Shown here piece after piece: positions 1-6,996 of a stretch of 6,996 nucleotides of DNA (positions within the stretch are counted from its first letter, which is position 1; the number at the start of each line of letters is the position of its first letter). Both the position numbers and the translations under genes were made by a program. Source of the DNA: an uncultured Bacteroides sp. (GTDB lineage: Bacteria > Bacteroidota > Bacteroidia > Bacteroidales > Bacteroidaceae); contig USSR01000367.1 of the NCBI GenBank assembly GCA_900557355.1, positions 1-6,996 on the forward strand. The letters are read 5' to 3'. The notes under the pieces are model-generated. The model had not been told where the DNA came from. It saw only the letters and a program-made list of their open reading frames with translations, and did not search any database.

Positions 1-656
1 CTCATGATTTGCGTTCTCCTATGGGTTCTATCAAGATGGTGCTGAATATGCTGATACTGAATCTGCCGGCTGAGAAGATCGGTGATGAGATGTATGAGCT
101 GTTGACAATGGCAAACCAGACGACAGAAGATGTATTCTCATTGCTGGATAACTTGCTGAAGTGGACGAAGAGCCAGATTGGTAAGTTGAATGTAGTATAT
201 CAGGATATTGATGTGGTAGAAGTTGTGGATGGAGTTATAGATATCTTTAATATGGTAGCTGGTCTGAAGAAGATTACAATCCGTGAAGAGAAACCGGAGA
301 AACTGGCTGTATCCGCAGATATAGATATGCTGAAAACCGTGGTACGCAATTTGATAAGCAATGCTATTAAGTTCAGCAACGAAAATTCTGAAGTATTGGT
401 AAAACTGGAGGAAAAAGATGGTATGGCGGTAGTCTGTGTGCAAGATCACGGTTGTGGTATTGACGAAGAAGGACAAAAGAAACTGCTTCATACAGATACG
501 CACTTCAGTACCTTCGGTACAAACAATGAAGAAGGTTCCGGTTTGGGATTACTCTTGTGTCAGGACTTTGTAGTAAAGAATGGTGGTAAACTGTGGTTTA
601 CTTCCAAAAAAGGCGAAGGTTCTATATTCAGCTTCTCACTCCCGTTGAAAAAGTAA
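1..656 (+). CDS. Sensor histidine kinase, C-terminal fragment (HisKA + HATPase_c), 5' end outside window
   Basis: This is the catalytic end of a two-component sensor kinase, which autophosphorylates on a histidine and passes the phosphate to a response regulator. The reading frame is open to the left edge, where codons 3-5 and 6-8 give His-Asp before LRSPMGS. HDLRSP is a typical H-box, so the phospho-accepting histidine is at 3-5 and the TTG at 9 is not a start. A dimerisation helix pair follows (to about 190, including LLDNLLKW). The ATPase domain has an N-box (NLISN, 348-362), a G1 box (DHGCGI, 444-461) and a G2 box (GSGLGL, about 534-551), then ends with SFSLPLKK and TAA at 654-656. All key residues are present. 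There is no receiver or DNA-binding domain after the ATPase, so the visible end is not a hybrid kinase. The sensor domain, membrane segments and cognate regulator cannot be seen. The motif style resembles Bacteroidota kinases with TPR or PAS sensors, but that is inference. Confidence 0.93.
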   Translation, partial: HDLRSPMGSIKMVLNMLILNLPAEKIGDEMYELLTMANQTTEDVFSLLDNLLKWTKSQIGKLNVVYQDIDVVEVVDGVIDIFNMVAGLKKITIREEKPEKLAVSADIDMLKTVVRNLISNAIKFSNENSEVLVKLEEKDGMAVVCVQDHGCGIDEEGQKKLLHTDTHFSTFGTNNEEGSGLGLLLCQDFVVKNGGKLWFTSKKGEGSIFSFSLPLKK

Positions 657-666
657 ATATTGTATT

Positions 667-711
667 AAAGACAGACCATCTGTTTCATGTAAACAGACGG
701 TCTGTTTTTTT
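667..711 (+). terminator. Rho-independent terminator of the histidine kinase gene, probably bidirectional
   Basis: Arms 671-685 and 691-705 pair over 15 positions around a 5-nt loop (CATGT), with one A·C mismatch in the plus-strand RNA. A T-run at 705-711 follows directly, and the stem can extend into AAAG (667-670) against the T-run. Read on the minus strand, the mismatch becomes a G·U pair, so the stem is fully paired there, but the trailing tract (CTTTAAT) is a weaker U-run. It starts 10 nt after the kinase stop codon. The TAA of the converging addB gene (710-712) lies at the end of the T-run, so one element likely serves both genes. Confidence 0.9.
671..705. repeat. Two near-identical 13-bp palindromes, 22 bp apart, nested in the terminator stem
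   Basis: Positions 671-683 (ACAGACCATCTGT) and 693-705 (ACAGACGGTCTGT) differ at two central bases. Each is itself an inverted repeat: ACAGA/TCTGT in the first, ACAGAC/GTCTGT around one central base in the second. The two copies therefore form both a direct and an inverted repeat. The simplest reading is the terminator hairpin. Spacing of about two helical turns would also suit paired binding of a dimeric protein, but nothing else supports that. Confidence 0.6.
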
Positions 712-3607
712 ATCGCCTGCATAGCTCTCTGAAATCACAGAACTCACATTTCTTGGTATCTTCAGTTTGGGTGAAAGCTTCTTCCGGATTGTATATTTCT
801 TGTAAAAGAGTTTGCAGGCGTTCACGAAATTCATCTTCATAGAAAGCAAAGTTATTGACCGGCATCTTGGGTTGGCGTGCTTCTCCCATTTCAATAACAG
901 GGGAATACGTCTCTGACGCTGCTCGATGAATATAAAGTAGGGAAGGGGCTACCTTCAATGACTGCTTGCGGCACATAATAGAAGCATACAAGAAAGTCTG
1001 AAAAATGTAATTCGGACGTCCGTCGGCAGGTGTGAATAGCTGCTTGATGTTTTCGGGCGTCTTTGGGCTACCTCCTGTTTTATAGTCTACTATACGCAAA
1101 GTGTCGTCTTTGCTATCTATACGGTCAATGGTACCACCGATGTTCAATGCTAACTTTCCTTGCGGAGTTTCGATTTCTATAATTTCCGTTACCTTCTTTT
1201 CCATGCCTTCCATAAAGAAAGGTGCATATTGCAGATCGTTACGCAGCAGTTGGCGGAGATAAGATGTGATTACTTTGGCATTAATAAGCTGCGTACCGTT
1301 AAATTCCGGCTTTTCGGTGAGGGCTACGTGGAAGAACTCCTCTTTGAAAGCGGTATCTACATAGTTCTGTAATTTTATATCATTGCGCAATACTTGCTCC
1401 AAATCATCTTTTCGAATTTCTTTTCCGTTTGCAGTCAAATCTTTATAGACTAATTCGGCTGCACGGTGGAAAATTGTACCAAACAGAGCAGAGTCTATTT
1501 CAGCGCTTACTTCATCGGGAGCTTTTAGGCCAGCTACATAGCGGTAATAGAATTTCAATCTGCAATCCAGATAAGTATTAAGTGCTGAAGGTGAAAACAG
1601 GGATTTCGGATGACGGTTCACATCATACCTTTCGTACATTCTCGTTATGATCTCCGGTGTTTTCTCAACGCGAATTTCTCTACCACTTTGGGGAGATTGT
1701 CCGGCTTCAAGGTATTCTCGTGAGATGCTGTGTGGAGATTCAACAAGAAATTGCAACATGAAACGAGACATTTCTCCGCGATTCAATCCTTCTGAAGCAG
1801 TATTATATAATAAGGTGACATTTTCGGCACGTTGTATCAGGCGGTAGAAGTAATACGCATATAGGGCATTCTTATGTTCGATAGTAGTCATGCCGAAAGC
1901 TTTCCTCAGATTGTATGGAATAAAGGAAGAATCACCACCTGCTTTGGGCAGCTGCCCTTCGTTGAGAGAAAGCATAATAAGATTACGAAAGTCGAGATTA
2001 CGTGTTTCCAATACTCCCATCACCTGCATACCAATAGCAGGCTCGCCATGAAAAGGAATGTTTGAAGTGGCAAGTAGTCGGCAGAGCAGACGTCTCAAGG
2101 TATCAATTTGTATGTTCAATTCTCCATTGTCAATCAGGTTCAGCAGACGATTGATGAGAGTATAACTTTTAAATAGAGACTCCCGGTAAAGTTGGTTGAA
2201 GATATCATCTGTTTCTTGTTCTTGCCGGTAGAGGACAGCAACTTCGCGTAACATCTCCGTGAGGTATTGACAAAGGGCTGAAATACCCGTTTTAGGCGTG
2301 AATATTTGTTCTAAAAAAATATCTTGCTTTAGCTCAGAAGGTAAAGGGAAGAATCGATTGTCCCTTGTTAATTGTTTCTCTAAACTTTCTGCAGAAGTGG
2401 AGAGCTGACGTGTATAGGGATGCTTCAGTACAGACTGTACAGCTTCGTATTGATAGCGTCCCGTATCTCTGCGATAACCTGTAGTCTGCAATTCGATAAG
2501 TGCACTGACGAAACTGTATACGGGTGTTTGTGCCAAAGGAAATCCCATAGTTATATTTACATTCTTTACTTCAGGTGGAATGGAATGAAGTACAGGTAGC
2601 AGAAGTGCCTCATTACAAAGAACTACTGCATTTTCTTTCTCTTTCACAGGAGTCTCCTGTAGGTCTCTTTTCGTTACGGAACGTATCCATTCCGGTAGAT
2701 AACGTGCTTGTGCATTCTCAGTCGGAGCAGAGATGAAACGTACATTTTTAGGTTTCCGCAATGTATCAAAAACTGCTTCCGGCAATTCGTTGGGGAATAA
2801 TTTCAGATTACGAAGAATGAATTCTCCTGCCTCGTGTGTGTAGGGAGGTGTGTTTTCACGGGGCAGGCGGGTGTAGAAGACATCATAATCCCAATAAAAT
2901 AATGCTTTTCCGGCCTCGCGCAAGCGTTCAAAGAACTTGGTTTCTACTTTGTTTAATACGTTGAAACCAACAAAAACGTAATGCTCATACTTTAGTTTAT
3001 CCGACTGTAATTCCTCCATTACATAGCGGTACATCATACCTTCGTAAGCAATGCCAAGTTCTTCAAGATTACGGCGATAATGGTGATAGATATCGCCTAA
3101 TTTATCCCATAGAGAAATGAATTTCTCCTTAAGCTGTGTCCGGCGCTCGATAGAGAAATTTTGGAAAAACTGACGAATGGCTTCTTCCTGCTCGGAGTCA
3201 AGGAAGTCGTAATCGTCCATTATATTTTTCAAATCCTGCAGGTTAGAGAATAACCGGTCGGCATCTACAAGATTTTTGTCCACATCGTCAAAATCACTGA
3301 TAAGTAATTCGCCCCAGAAGTAGAAATCATCGAGTGTTTCTTCGCTGCGGGTTTCTTCACGGAAGACTTTATAGAGTTCGCATACCAACCGGATAGGGTC
3401 TCCGGATTTCCACGGGGAGAGTTGCCGGAACAGTTCGCTGATACTGACATAGGCAGGCGACCATATAGGGCGGTCGCTCTGCGTTGCCAGATATTCGTTG
3501 AAGAACAGGCTGGCGCGTTTATTGGGGAAAACGATGGCTACTCTTGAAAGATCGTTTCCTATCTTTTGGTAAAGGTCTTGGGCTACTAATTGGAGAAATG
3601 TTTGCAT
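710..3607 (-). CDS. addB: AddB-type subunit of AddAB helicase-nuclease: inactive helicase-like body plus Fe-S PD-(D/E)XK nuclease
   Basis: This is the partner of the AddA motor in double-strand-break resection (cytoplasm, RecA loading pathway). The 965 residues begin at ATG 3607-3605; an in-frame TAG at 3634-3632 excludes a longer N-terminus. Residues 22-40 (VAIVFPNKRASLFF...) match the segment that follows Walker A in AddB proteins, but no GxxGxGKT exists anywhere before it. Residues about 526-602 (GVLETRNLDF, LSLNEGQLP) match the degenerate C-terminal helicase core of AddB. The C-terminal nuclease (about 670-965) shows Cys682, His714 (GTIFHRAAE), Asp828 (GTIDRID), Asp841-Tyr-Lys843 (VDYKTG) and Gln870. 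It ends with Cys954-x2-Cys957-x5-Cys963, which with Cys682 makes the four-cysteine iron-sulfur staple of AddB-type nucleases. It is shorter than Bacillus AddB (about 1,160 residues). It begins 13 nt after the addA stop with no clear ribosome binding site, so co-transcription is likely. Databases may simply call it a PD-(D/E)XK nuclease family protein. Confidence 0.9.
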   Translation of the reverse strand: MQTFLQLVAQDLYQKIGNDLSRVAIVFPNKRASLFFNEYLATQSDRPIWSPAYVSISELFRQLSPWKSGDPIRLVCELYKVFREETRSEETLDDFYFWGELLISDFDDVDKNLVDADRLFSNLQDLKNIMDDYDFLDSEQEEAIRQFFQNFSIERRTQLKEKFISLWDKLGDIYHHYRRNLEELGIAYEGMMYRYVMEELQSDKLKYEHYVFVGFNVLNKVETKFFERLREAGKALFYWDYDVFYTRLPRENTPPYTHEAGEFILRNLKLFPNELPEAVFDTLRKPKNVRFISAPTENAQARYLPEWIRSVTKRDLQETPVKEKENAVVLCNEALLLPVLHSIPPEVKNVNITMGFPLAQTPVYSFVSALIELQTTGYRRDTGRYQYEAVQSVLKHPYTRQLSTSAESLEKQLTRDNRFFPLPSELKQDIFLEQIFTPKTGISALCQYLTEMLREVAVLYRQEQETDDIFNQLYRESLFKSYTLINRLLNLIDNGELNIQIDTLRRLLCRLLATSNIPFHGEPAIGMQVMGVLETRNLDFRNLIMLSLNEGQLPKAGGDSSFIPYNLRKAFGMTTIEHKNALYAYYFYRLIQRAENVTLLYNTASEGLNRGEMSRFMLQFLVESPHSISREYLEAGQSPQSGREIRVEKTPEIITRMYERYDVNRHPKSLFSPSALNTYLDCRLKFYYRYVAGLKAPDEVSAEIDSALFGTIFHRAAELVYKDLTANGKEIRKDDLEQVLRNDIKLQNYVDTAFKEEFFHVALTEKPEFNGTQLINAKVITSYLRQLLRNDLQYAPFFMEGMEKKVTEIIEIETPQGKLALNIGGTIDRIDSKDDTLRIVDYKTGGSPKTPENIKQLFTPADGRPNYIFQTFLYASIMCRKQSLKVAPSLLYIHRAASETYSPVIEMGEARQPKMPVNNFAFYEDEFRERLQTLLQEIYNPEEAFTQTEDTKKCEFCDFRELCRR

Positions 3608-3620
3608 ACTACCGTTGTAT

Positions 3621-6600
3621 CTATACTTTTTCTATTAAATCTTCTTCCACATACCAAAGGTATCCTTTTATGTTTTCTTTCAGATACCCCATGCGAGTGA
3701 GCAATTGCATATATCCTTGCACTTGCTTATTATACTTTTTGTTTTGTTTTCCGAATTTGAAATCTATAACGACAATTTCATTGCCGCGCATCATTACGCG
3801 GTCGGGTCGGCGGGTATGTAGCTCACCTCTTTCCTGCCAGATGATATCACATTCATTGAATAGGTGCCAGCTTCCCGAATACCAGTCTTGAACTTGGGGA
3901 AGCGAGAATGCATGATGGGTCAGTTCCCGGATTGTCTTTTCCGTTTCGGGTTTGCCGATAATACCTTCAAAGACGAGTTGGTCAATAGCATTATCAATAT
4001 CTTCCTCTGTTTCAATGGCTGAGAAAAGGGTATGTAAAAGCCTCCCTCGGTTTATGAAGCGATTGTCGGATTCTTCTTCATCAATTCCCTGGATAAAGTC
4101 CGCAGAACGGTTCGACTGTCGGAATTCTATATCATGCCTCATGCTTTCCATGTGTACCGGGAGTTTGTCAGGCTTTTGTGCAAGGCGGTTGGCAGAAGTC
4201 TTAGGGGTTTCGGGTAGGTGCTCATCTGTTCCTGTGTACTTTGATGGGCAGAGTTCTCCATTTTCATAAGGTTCTTCTTCATCCCAGTTTTCATCACCTT
4301 CCCGGGCGGCTACTTGTGGCAGAGCATTTGCCAATAATTCCGACATGGTACCTTTTTGCCCTTTCTTGCACCAGAAAATTAGATTCTTTCCGGCACGGGT
4401 GAAAGCTACATAAAGTAGGTTCAGGTTATCCACCCAGAGTTGCAGGCGTTCATCCAGATAATTTTGCCGATATACAGATTCCGCCATGGTAGAGGAATAA
4501 TTTACCGGAACGATGTCGAGTGTACTGAATGGTGCTTCCGTAGGTGAACACCATATCAATTGATTATTAGTTTCATTCTCAAGCTTCCAGTCACAGAAAG
4601 GAATAAGAACGGTATGAAATTCCAGTCCTTTTGATTTATGAATGGAAAGGATACGGATGCCGTCCATTTCTCCACTGGGGATAGTCTTATTACATAATGT
4701 TTCGTTCCAGTAGCGGATAAATGCGTCCAGGTCTGAAGAATTATTTTGAAGGTATTCAGTGACAGCATCGAAGAAAGAAAAAAGATAAGCACCCTGCTCT
4801 TCAATCCGTTTCATTTCAAACAGACTGAATAATTCTTCCAACAATTCGTAAAGTGGCATTAACTGGAGAGTTTCCATACCTGTGACGAATGCTTCAGGCA
4901 GTGCTTCTTCAGGTTTCGCGGTCAGTAAGCTGTCCCAGTCACCTCCCTGTTTTTTGATTCCTGATTCATAGTTCATCATGAGTGATGCGCACGCCACCTT
5001 GTCTTCCGGATTGGATAAGTAGCGTAAGGCATCTATCAACATACAGATGGCCTGTGAAGCATCCAGTCGGAATGCCTCGTCCGAGACGACAGACAGGTGC
5101 ATGGTCTTGTCAAAATAGTCAGCAATGGGAGGGATGTTTTTATTTTTGCGTACCAGAATGGTGATATCGTTTAGCTTCACGCCTGCTTCCAGCAACCGCT
5201 GCACTTCTTCTCCTAACGAGAGAATGGTGAGTTCTGTATAGTCATGCTCTTCGTCCGGTTCCAGAAAGGTTGCTTTGATGTATCCTTTAGCTTCCGTTCG
5301 TGGCGATTCCTGGGCAACATCTGCATAAGCCCGTTGCAGGGGGGGGCAGTCTTCTTGCAGCTCTTTCAGGTGGAGCATATTTAGATATTCCACGGCTGCG
5401 GTAAATAAGTTATTATTGAAGCGGATGACATTCGTTTCACTTCGACGGTTGGTCTTTAGTGTTTCTACACGTACCGGGAAAGGGAAAGAAGCATCTTTGG
5501 TACCCAGCGCGTTCAATATCCCCCAGTCGCCGTTTCGCCAGCGATAGATAGATTGTTTCACATCTCCTACGATCAAACTGTCTGCTCCTTGTGAAAGACC
5601 TTCAAGTAGTAGAATTTTGAAGTTATCCCATTGCATCCGGCTGGTGTCCTGAAACTCATCGATCATTACGTTTCGTATATTGGCACCGATTTTTTCGAAT
5701 ACGAAAGAAGAATCCCCATCTCGTACCAGATTATGGAGCAGTGCATTCGTATCTGATAATAGGAAGCGGTTATGTTCCCGGTTCAGTTCACGCACTTCTT
5801 CGTCGATATGGGCAAGTAACTGTAATTTATTCAAATGTTGCAGGGACAGTCGGCAACTATTTACGATCTTGTTGTTTCTTGGTCTGAAAGTTTCAGCATC
5901 CTGTAATAACGGGAGTAAGCTTGTTTCGGCCAGCCGAATAATTTCGTTCTTCTGCGCAGATGTTTTGGTAGCCCAGTTTTTGGCATCATCCAGACTGTTC
6001 TTTAGTGTGGCATTTACTGTATCTTTATCTGATAAACGTCCATCCCTCAGTTTGCGAAAATAGCTGCCTATGCCTCGTGCCCCACCTTTCAGATCTTCCG
6101 GTGTGAGGGCATGTGCTTCCAGTTCGCCAATGAATTGGTCGTAGAAACCTTTCATTTGTTCCAGAGCTTCCGTTTCCATTTCCCTCAGTTCATTACGGTA
6201 TAGCTTGATAGTATTGGGATCTTTCAGTTGTTGGCGGAGTCCTTCACCTTGTTCTATATAACCTTCATCGAAGATATTCCAGCCAAAGCGTTTGATTTCA
6301 TTGGATACATTCCAGCGTTTATCATCGGCAATACGCTCATTGATATAGTCCAGTAGCCAGGCCAGTACCGGAGAGGATGGAGTTAGTTTCTCTATCAGGC
6401 TATCCACTGCATCACTCAGAACTTCGGTATTATTCAGTTCGATATTGAGGTTCGGGCTTAGTTCCAGTTCGCGTGCCAGATTACGCATCACGGATTGGAA
6501 AAAAGAGTCGATGGTTTCCACCCGGAACCGACTGTAATCATGCAACATGTACTGTAAGGCGGTTCCGGCTGCCAGGCGGATATCGTCTTCAGACAGATTC

Positions 6601-6842
6601 TTCCATTGTAAGTCTTCTCGGATACGATTCAAGTAGGGTTCGGATGCCGGGTCGCTTACCCAGATTCCGTAGAGTTGTTGCAGGATGCGCTCTTTCATCT
6701 CTGCCGTAGCTTTATTGGTGAAGGTTACGGCAAGTATTTGCCGGTAAGCTCTGGGGTTGAGTATCAAGTGCTTGATGTACTCTACAGCGAGGGTAAATGT
6801 CTTTCCAGAACCGGCTGAGGCTTTATATACTAATAATTCCAT
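3621..6842 (-). CDS. addA: AddA-type ATP-dependent helicase/nuclease (UvrD/RecB family), 1073 aa
   Basis: This is the motor and a nuclease subunit of AddAB, which unwinds and degrades DNA ends to give 3' single strands for RecA. Numbered from ATG 6842-6840, superfamily 1A motifs appear in order: Walker A ASAGSGKT (8-15, Lys14), Ia AVTFTNKATAEMK (38-50), Ib VETIDSFFQ (108-116), II IDEFQDTS (394-401), III VGDVKQSIYRWR (425-436), IV LKTNRRS (462-468), V SIHKSKGLEF (733-742) and VI LLYVAFTRA (809-817). An acidic linker (about 848-865) leads to a RecB-like nuclease: His937 (GRLLHTLF), Asp1014 (RRPDRV), Asp1027-Phe-Lys1029 (VIDFKFG), Gln1040 and Tyr1044. All look intact. A longer frame opens with TTG at 6872-6870, but that codon lies in the candidate -7 promoter element and the family fold begins at MELLVYKASAG, so the ATG is preferred. 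It stops at TAG (3623-3621), 13 nt before addB. It is shorter than Bacillus AddA (about 1,230 residues). RecB is the alternative name, but the Fe-S nuclease partner and absence of RecC/RecD nearby favour AddA. Confidence 0.93.
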   Translation of the reverse strand: MELLVYKASAGSGKTFTLAVEYIKHLILNPRAYRQILAVTFTNKATAEMKERILQQLYGIWVSDPASEPYLNRIREDLQWKNLSEDDIRLAAGTALQYMLHDYSRFRVETIDSFFQSVMRNLARELELSPNLNIELNNTEVLSDAVDSLIEKLTPSSPVLAWLLDYINERIADDKRWNVSNEIKRFGWNIFDEGYIEQGEGLRQQLKDPNTIKLYRNELREMETEALEQMKGFYDQFIGELEAHALTPEDLKGGARGIGSYFRKLRDGRLSDKDTVNATLKNSLDDAKNWATKTSAQKNEIIRLAETSLLPLLQDAETFRPRNNKIVNSCRLSLQHLNKLQLLAHIDEEVRELNREHNRFLLSDTNALLHNLVRDGDSSFVFEKIGANIRNVMIDEFQDTSRMQWDNFKILLLEGLSQGADSLIVGDVKQSIYRWRNGDWGILNALGTKDASFPFPVRVETLKTNRRSETNVIRFNNNLFTAAVEYLNMLHLKELQEDCPPLQRAYADVAQESPRTEAKGYIKATFLEPDEEHDYTELTILSLGEEVQRLLEAGVKLNDITILVRKNKNIPPIADYFDKTMHLSVVSDEAFRLDASQAICMLIDALRYLSNPEDKVACASLMMNYESGIKKQGGDWDSLLTAKPEEALPEAFVTGMETLQLMPLYELLEELFSLFEMKRIEEQGAYLFSFFDAVTEYLQNNSSDLDAFIRYWNETLCNKTIPSGEMDGIRILSIHKSKGLEFHTVLIPFCDWKLENETNNQLIWCSPTEAPFSTLDIVPVNYSSTMAESVYRQNYLDERLQLWVDNLNLLYVAFTRAGKNLIFWCKKGQKGTMSELLANALPQVAAREGDENWDEEEPYENGELCPSKYTGTDEHLPETPKTSANRLAQKPDKLPVHMESMRHDIEFRQSNRSADFIQGIDEEESDNRFINRGRLLHTLFSAIETEEDIDNAIDQLVFEGIIGKPETEKTIRELTHHAFSLPQVQDWYSGSWHLFNECDIIWQERGELHTRRPDRVMMRGNEIVVIDFKFGKQNKKYNKQVQGYMQLLTRMGYLKENIKGYLWYVEEDLIEKV
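5339..5346 (-). repeat. C8 homopolymer tract inside addA (G8 on the plus strand)
   Basis: Eight consecutive C bases on the coding strand span the codons for Cys-Pro-Pro-Leu (residues 499-502 from the ATG), in the segment after helicase motif IV. The frame is intact here. A one-base slip would cut the protein before motifs V and VI and the nuclease. It is the longest G/C homopolymer I see in the window. Confidence 0.9.
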
Positions 6843-6869
6843 GTAAGTTTGCGAAATTGAACTTTGGTA

Positions 6870-6877
6870 CAAACATA
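6870..6877 (-). promoter_or_regulatory. Candidate Bacteroides-type -7 promoter element for addAB
   Basis: The minus strand reads TATGTTTG here, an exact fit to the Bacteroides sigma-factor -7 consensus TAnnTTTG. It lies 27 bases before the addA ATG and would place the transcript start near 6863-6866, with a leader of roughly 20-25 nt. No TTTG is found at the expected -33 distance, so the match is one-sided. The leader has no evident Shine-Dalgarno sequence, which is usual in this phylum. Nothing else recognisable is seen in the 6843-6955 spacer. Confidence 0.5.
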
Positions 6878-6955
6878 CGCAAAAAGCATGAATTAGAGGG
6901 TATGTCTATGGCAATTCTATCTATTAATTTTGATTCACTTGAGGGGTATGGACAT

Positions 6956-6980
6956 AAAAAAAGGAGTACCGCTGTACTCC
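6956..6980 (-). terminator. Rho-independent terminator of an unseen minus-strand gene to the right
   Basis: On the minus strand GGAGTAC (6980-6974), loop AGCG, GTACTCC (6969-6963) form a perfect 7-bp stem, followed at once by seven T (6962-6956). On the plus strand no T-run follows, so it acts leftward. It separates addAB from the gene upstream, which supports addA being first in its own transcript. Confidence 0.85.
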
Positions 6981-6996
6981 AACCTTTGTTAACCTT
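6981..6996 (-). other. Possible extreme 3' end of the upstream minus-strand gene
   Basis: The last 16 bases lie just upstream of the leftward terminator. The minus strand carries a TAA at 6991-6989, which could be the stop codon of the gene closed by that terminator. Too little sequence is present to identify a reading frame or product. Confidence 0.2.

Noticed and set aside
138..503. Minus-strand open frame of 121 codons opposite the kinase
   Set aside because: It is antisense to the conserved kinase core, and its Tyr/Ile/His-rich sequence looks like a shadow frame.
9..656. TTG at position 9 as the start of a complete 215-residue protein
   Set aside because: The frame continues to the left edge and adds the His-Asp of the H-box, without which a kinase could not work. 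The gene is simply cut by the window.
3544..3891. Plus-strand open frame of 115 codons across the addA-addB junction
   Set aside because: It is antisense to the ends of two strongly supported genes, including the addA nuclease motif region. Its composition is shadow-like and it has no promoter or ribosome binding site.
3952..4269. Plus-strand open frame of 105 codons
   Set aside because: It is antisense to the addA linker and start of the nuclease domain, with no domain or signal of its own.
5680..6063. Plus-strand open frame of 127 codons
   Set aside because: It lies wholly inside addA on the other strand, is rich in Ser/Phe/Arg as expected of an antisense shadow, and has no recognisable domain.
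710..6842. A helicase plus PD-(D/E)XK nuclease pair as a new anti-phage defence system
   Set aside because: The motif order, the C-terminal nucleases, the AddB-type Fe-S cysteines and the tight two-gene order all match AddAB. No other defence gene, integrase or transfer sign is present.
6843..6955. Small RNA, riboswitch or plus-strand promoter in the gap upstream of addA
   Set aside because: The gap is about 110 bases, AT-rich, and shows no convincing fold or plus-strand promoter pair. Only the minus-strand -7 element stands out.
1..6996. CRISPR arrays, tRNA or rRNA genes, insertion sequences
   Set aside because: No spaced direct repeats, cloverleaf, rRNA sequence, transposase or paired terminal inverted repeats were seen.

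Overview
The window looks like a chromosomal segment of a Bacteroidota organism, most likely Bacteroides or a close relative. This rests on the moderate-to-low G+C, the protein style, the lack of clear Shine-Dalgarno sequences before the genes, and a Bacteroides-type -7 element (TAnnTTTG) ahead of the first gene of the operon. Species and even genus are inferred; no rRNA or other marker gene is present.

Layout, left to right. Positions 1-656 (+) hold the C-terminal part of a sensor histidine kinase; its H-box sits at the very edge of the window, so the sensor part lies outside. A strong hairpin plus T-run (about 667-711) ends that gene. The stop codon of the next gene, on the opposite strand, is inside the same T-run, so the two genes converge on one shared, probably bidirectional, terminator. 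Positions 710-3607 (-) encode a 965-residue AddB-type protein: an inactive helicase-like body followed by a PD-(D/E)XK nuclease with the four cysteines of an iron-sulfur cluster. After a 13-nt gap, 3621-6842 (-) encodes a 1073-residue AddA-type protein with a complete set of superfamily 1A (UvrD/RecB) helicase motifs and a C-terminal PD-(D/E)XK nuclease. Positions 6843-6955 are the short upstream region with a candidate promoter, and 6956-6980 is a hairpin terminator facing left that closes an unseen minus-strand gene to the right.

How the genes work together: addA and addB read as a two-gene operon, addA first, for the AddAB helicase-nuclease. By family knowledge this complex resects double-strand breaks and prepares 3' single-stranded ends for RecA, the job RecBCD does in E. 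coli. AddA supplies the only recognisable ATP-driven motor here, and each subunit carries a nuclease domain with its key residues. The histidine kinase has no evident functional link; it is a convergent neighbour.

I did not find a new system. The window is mainly a housekeeping repair operon. The points worth a second look are small: complete absence of a Walker A motif in AddB, a start-site correction for addA, a C8 tract inside addA, and a pair of 13-bp palindromes two helical turns apart inside the shared terminator.
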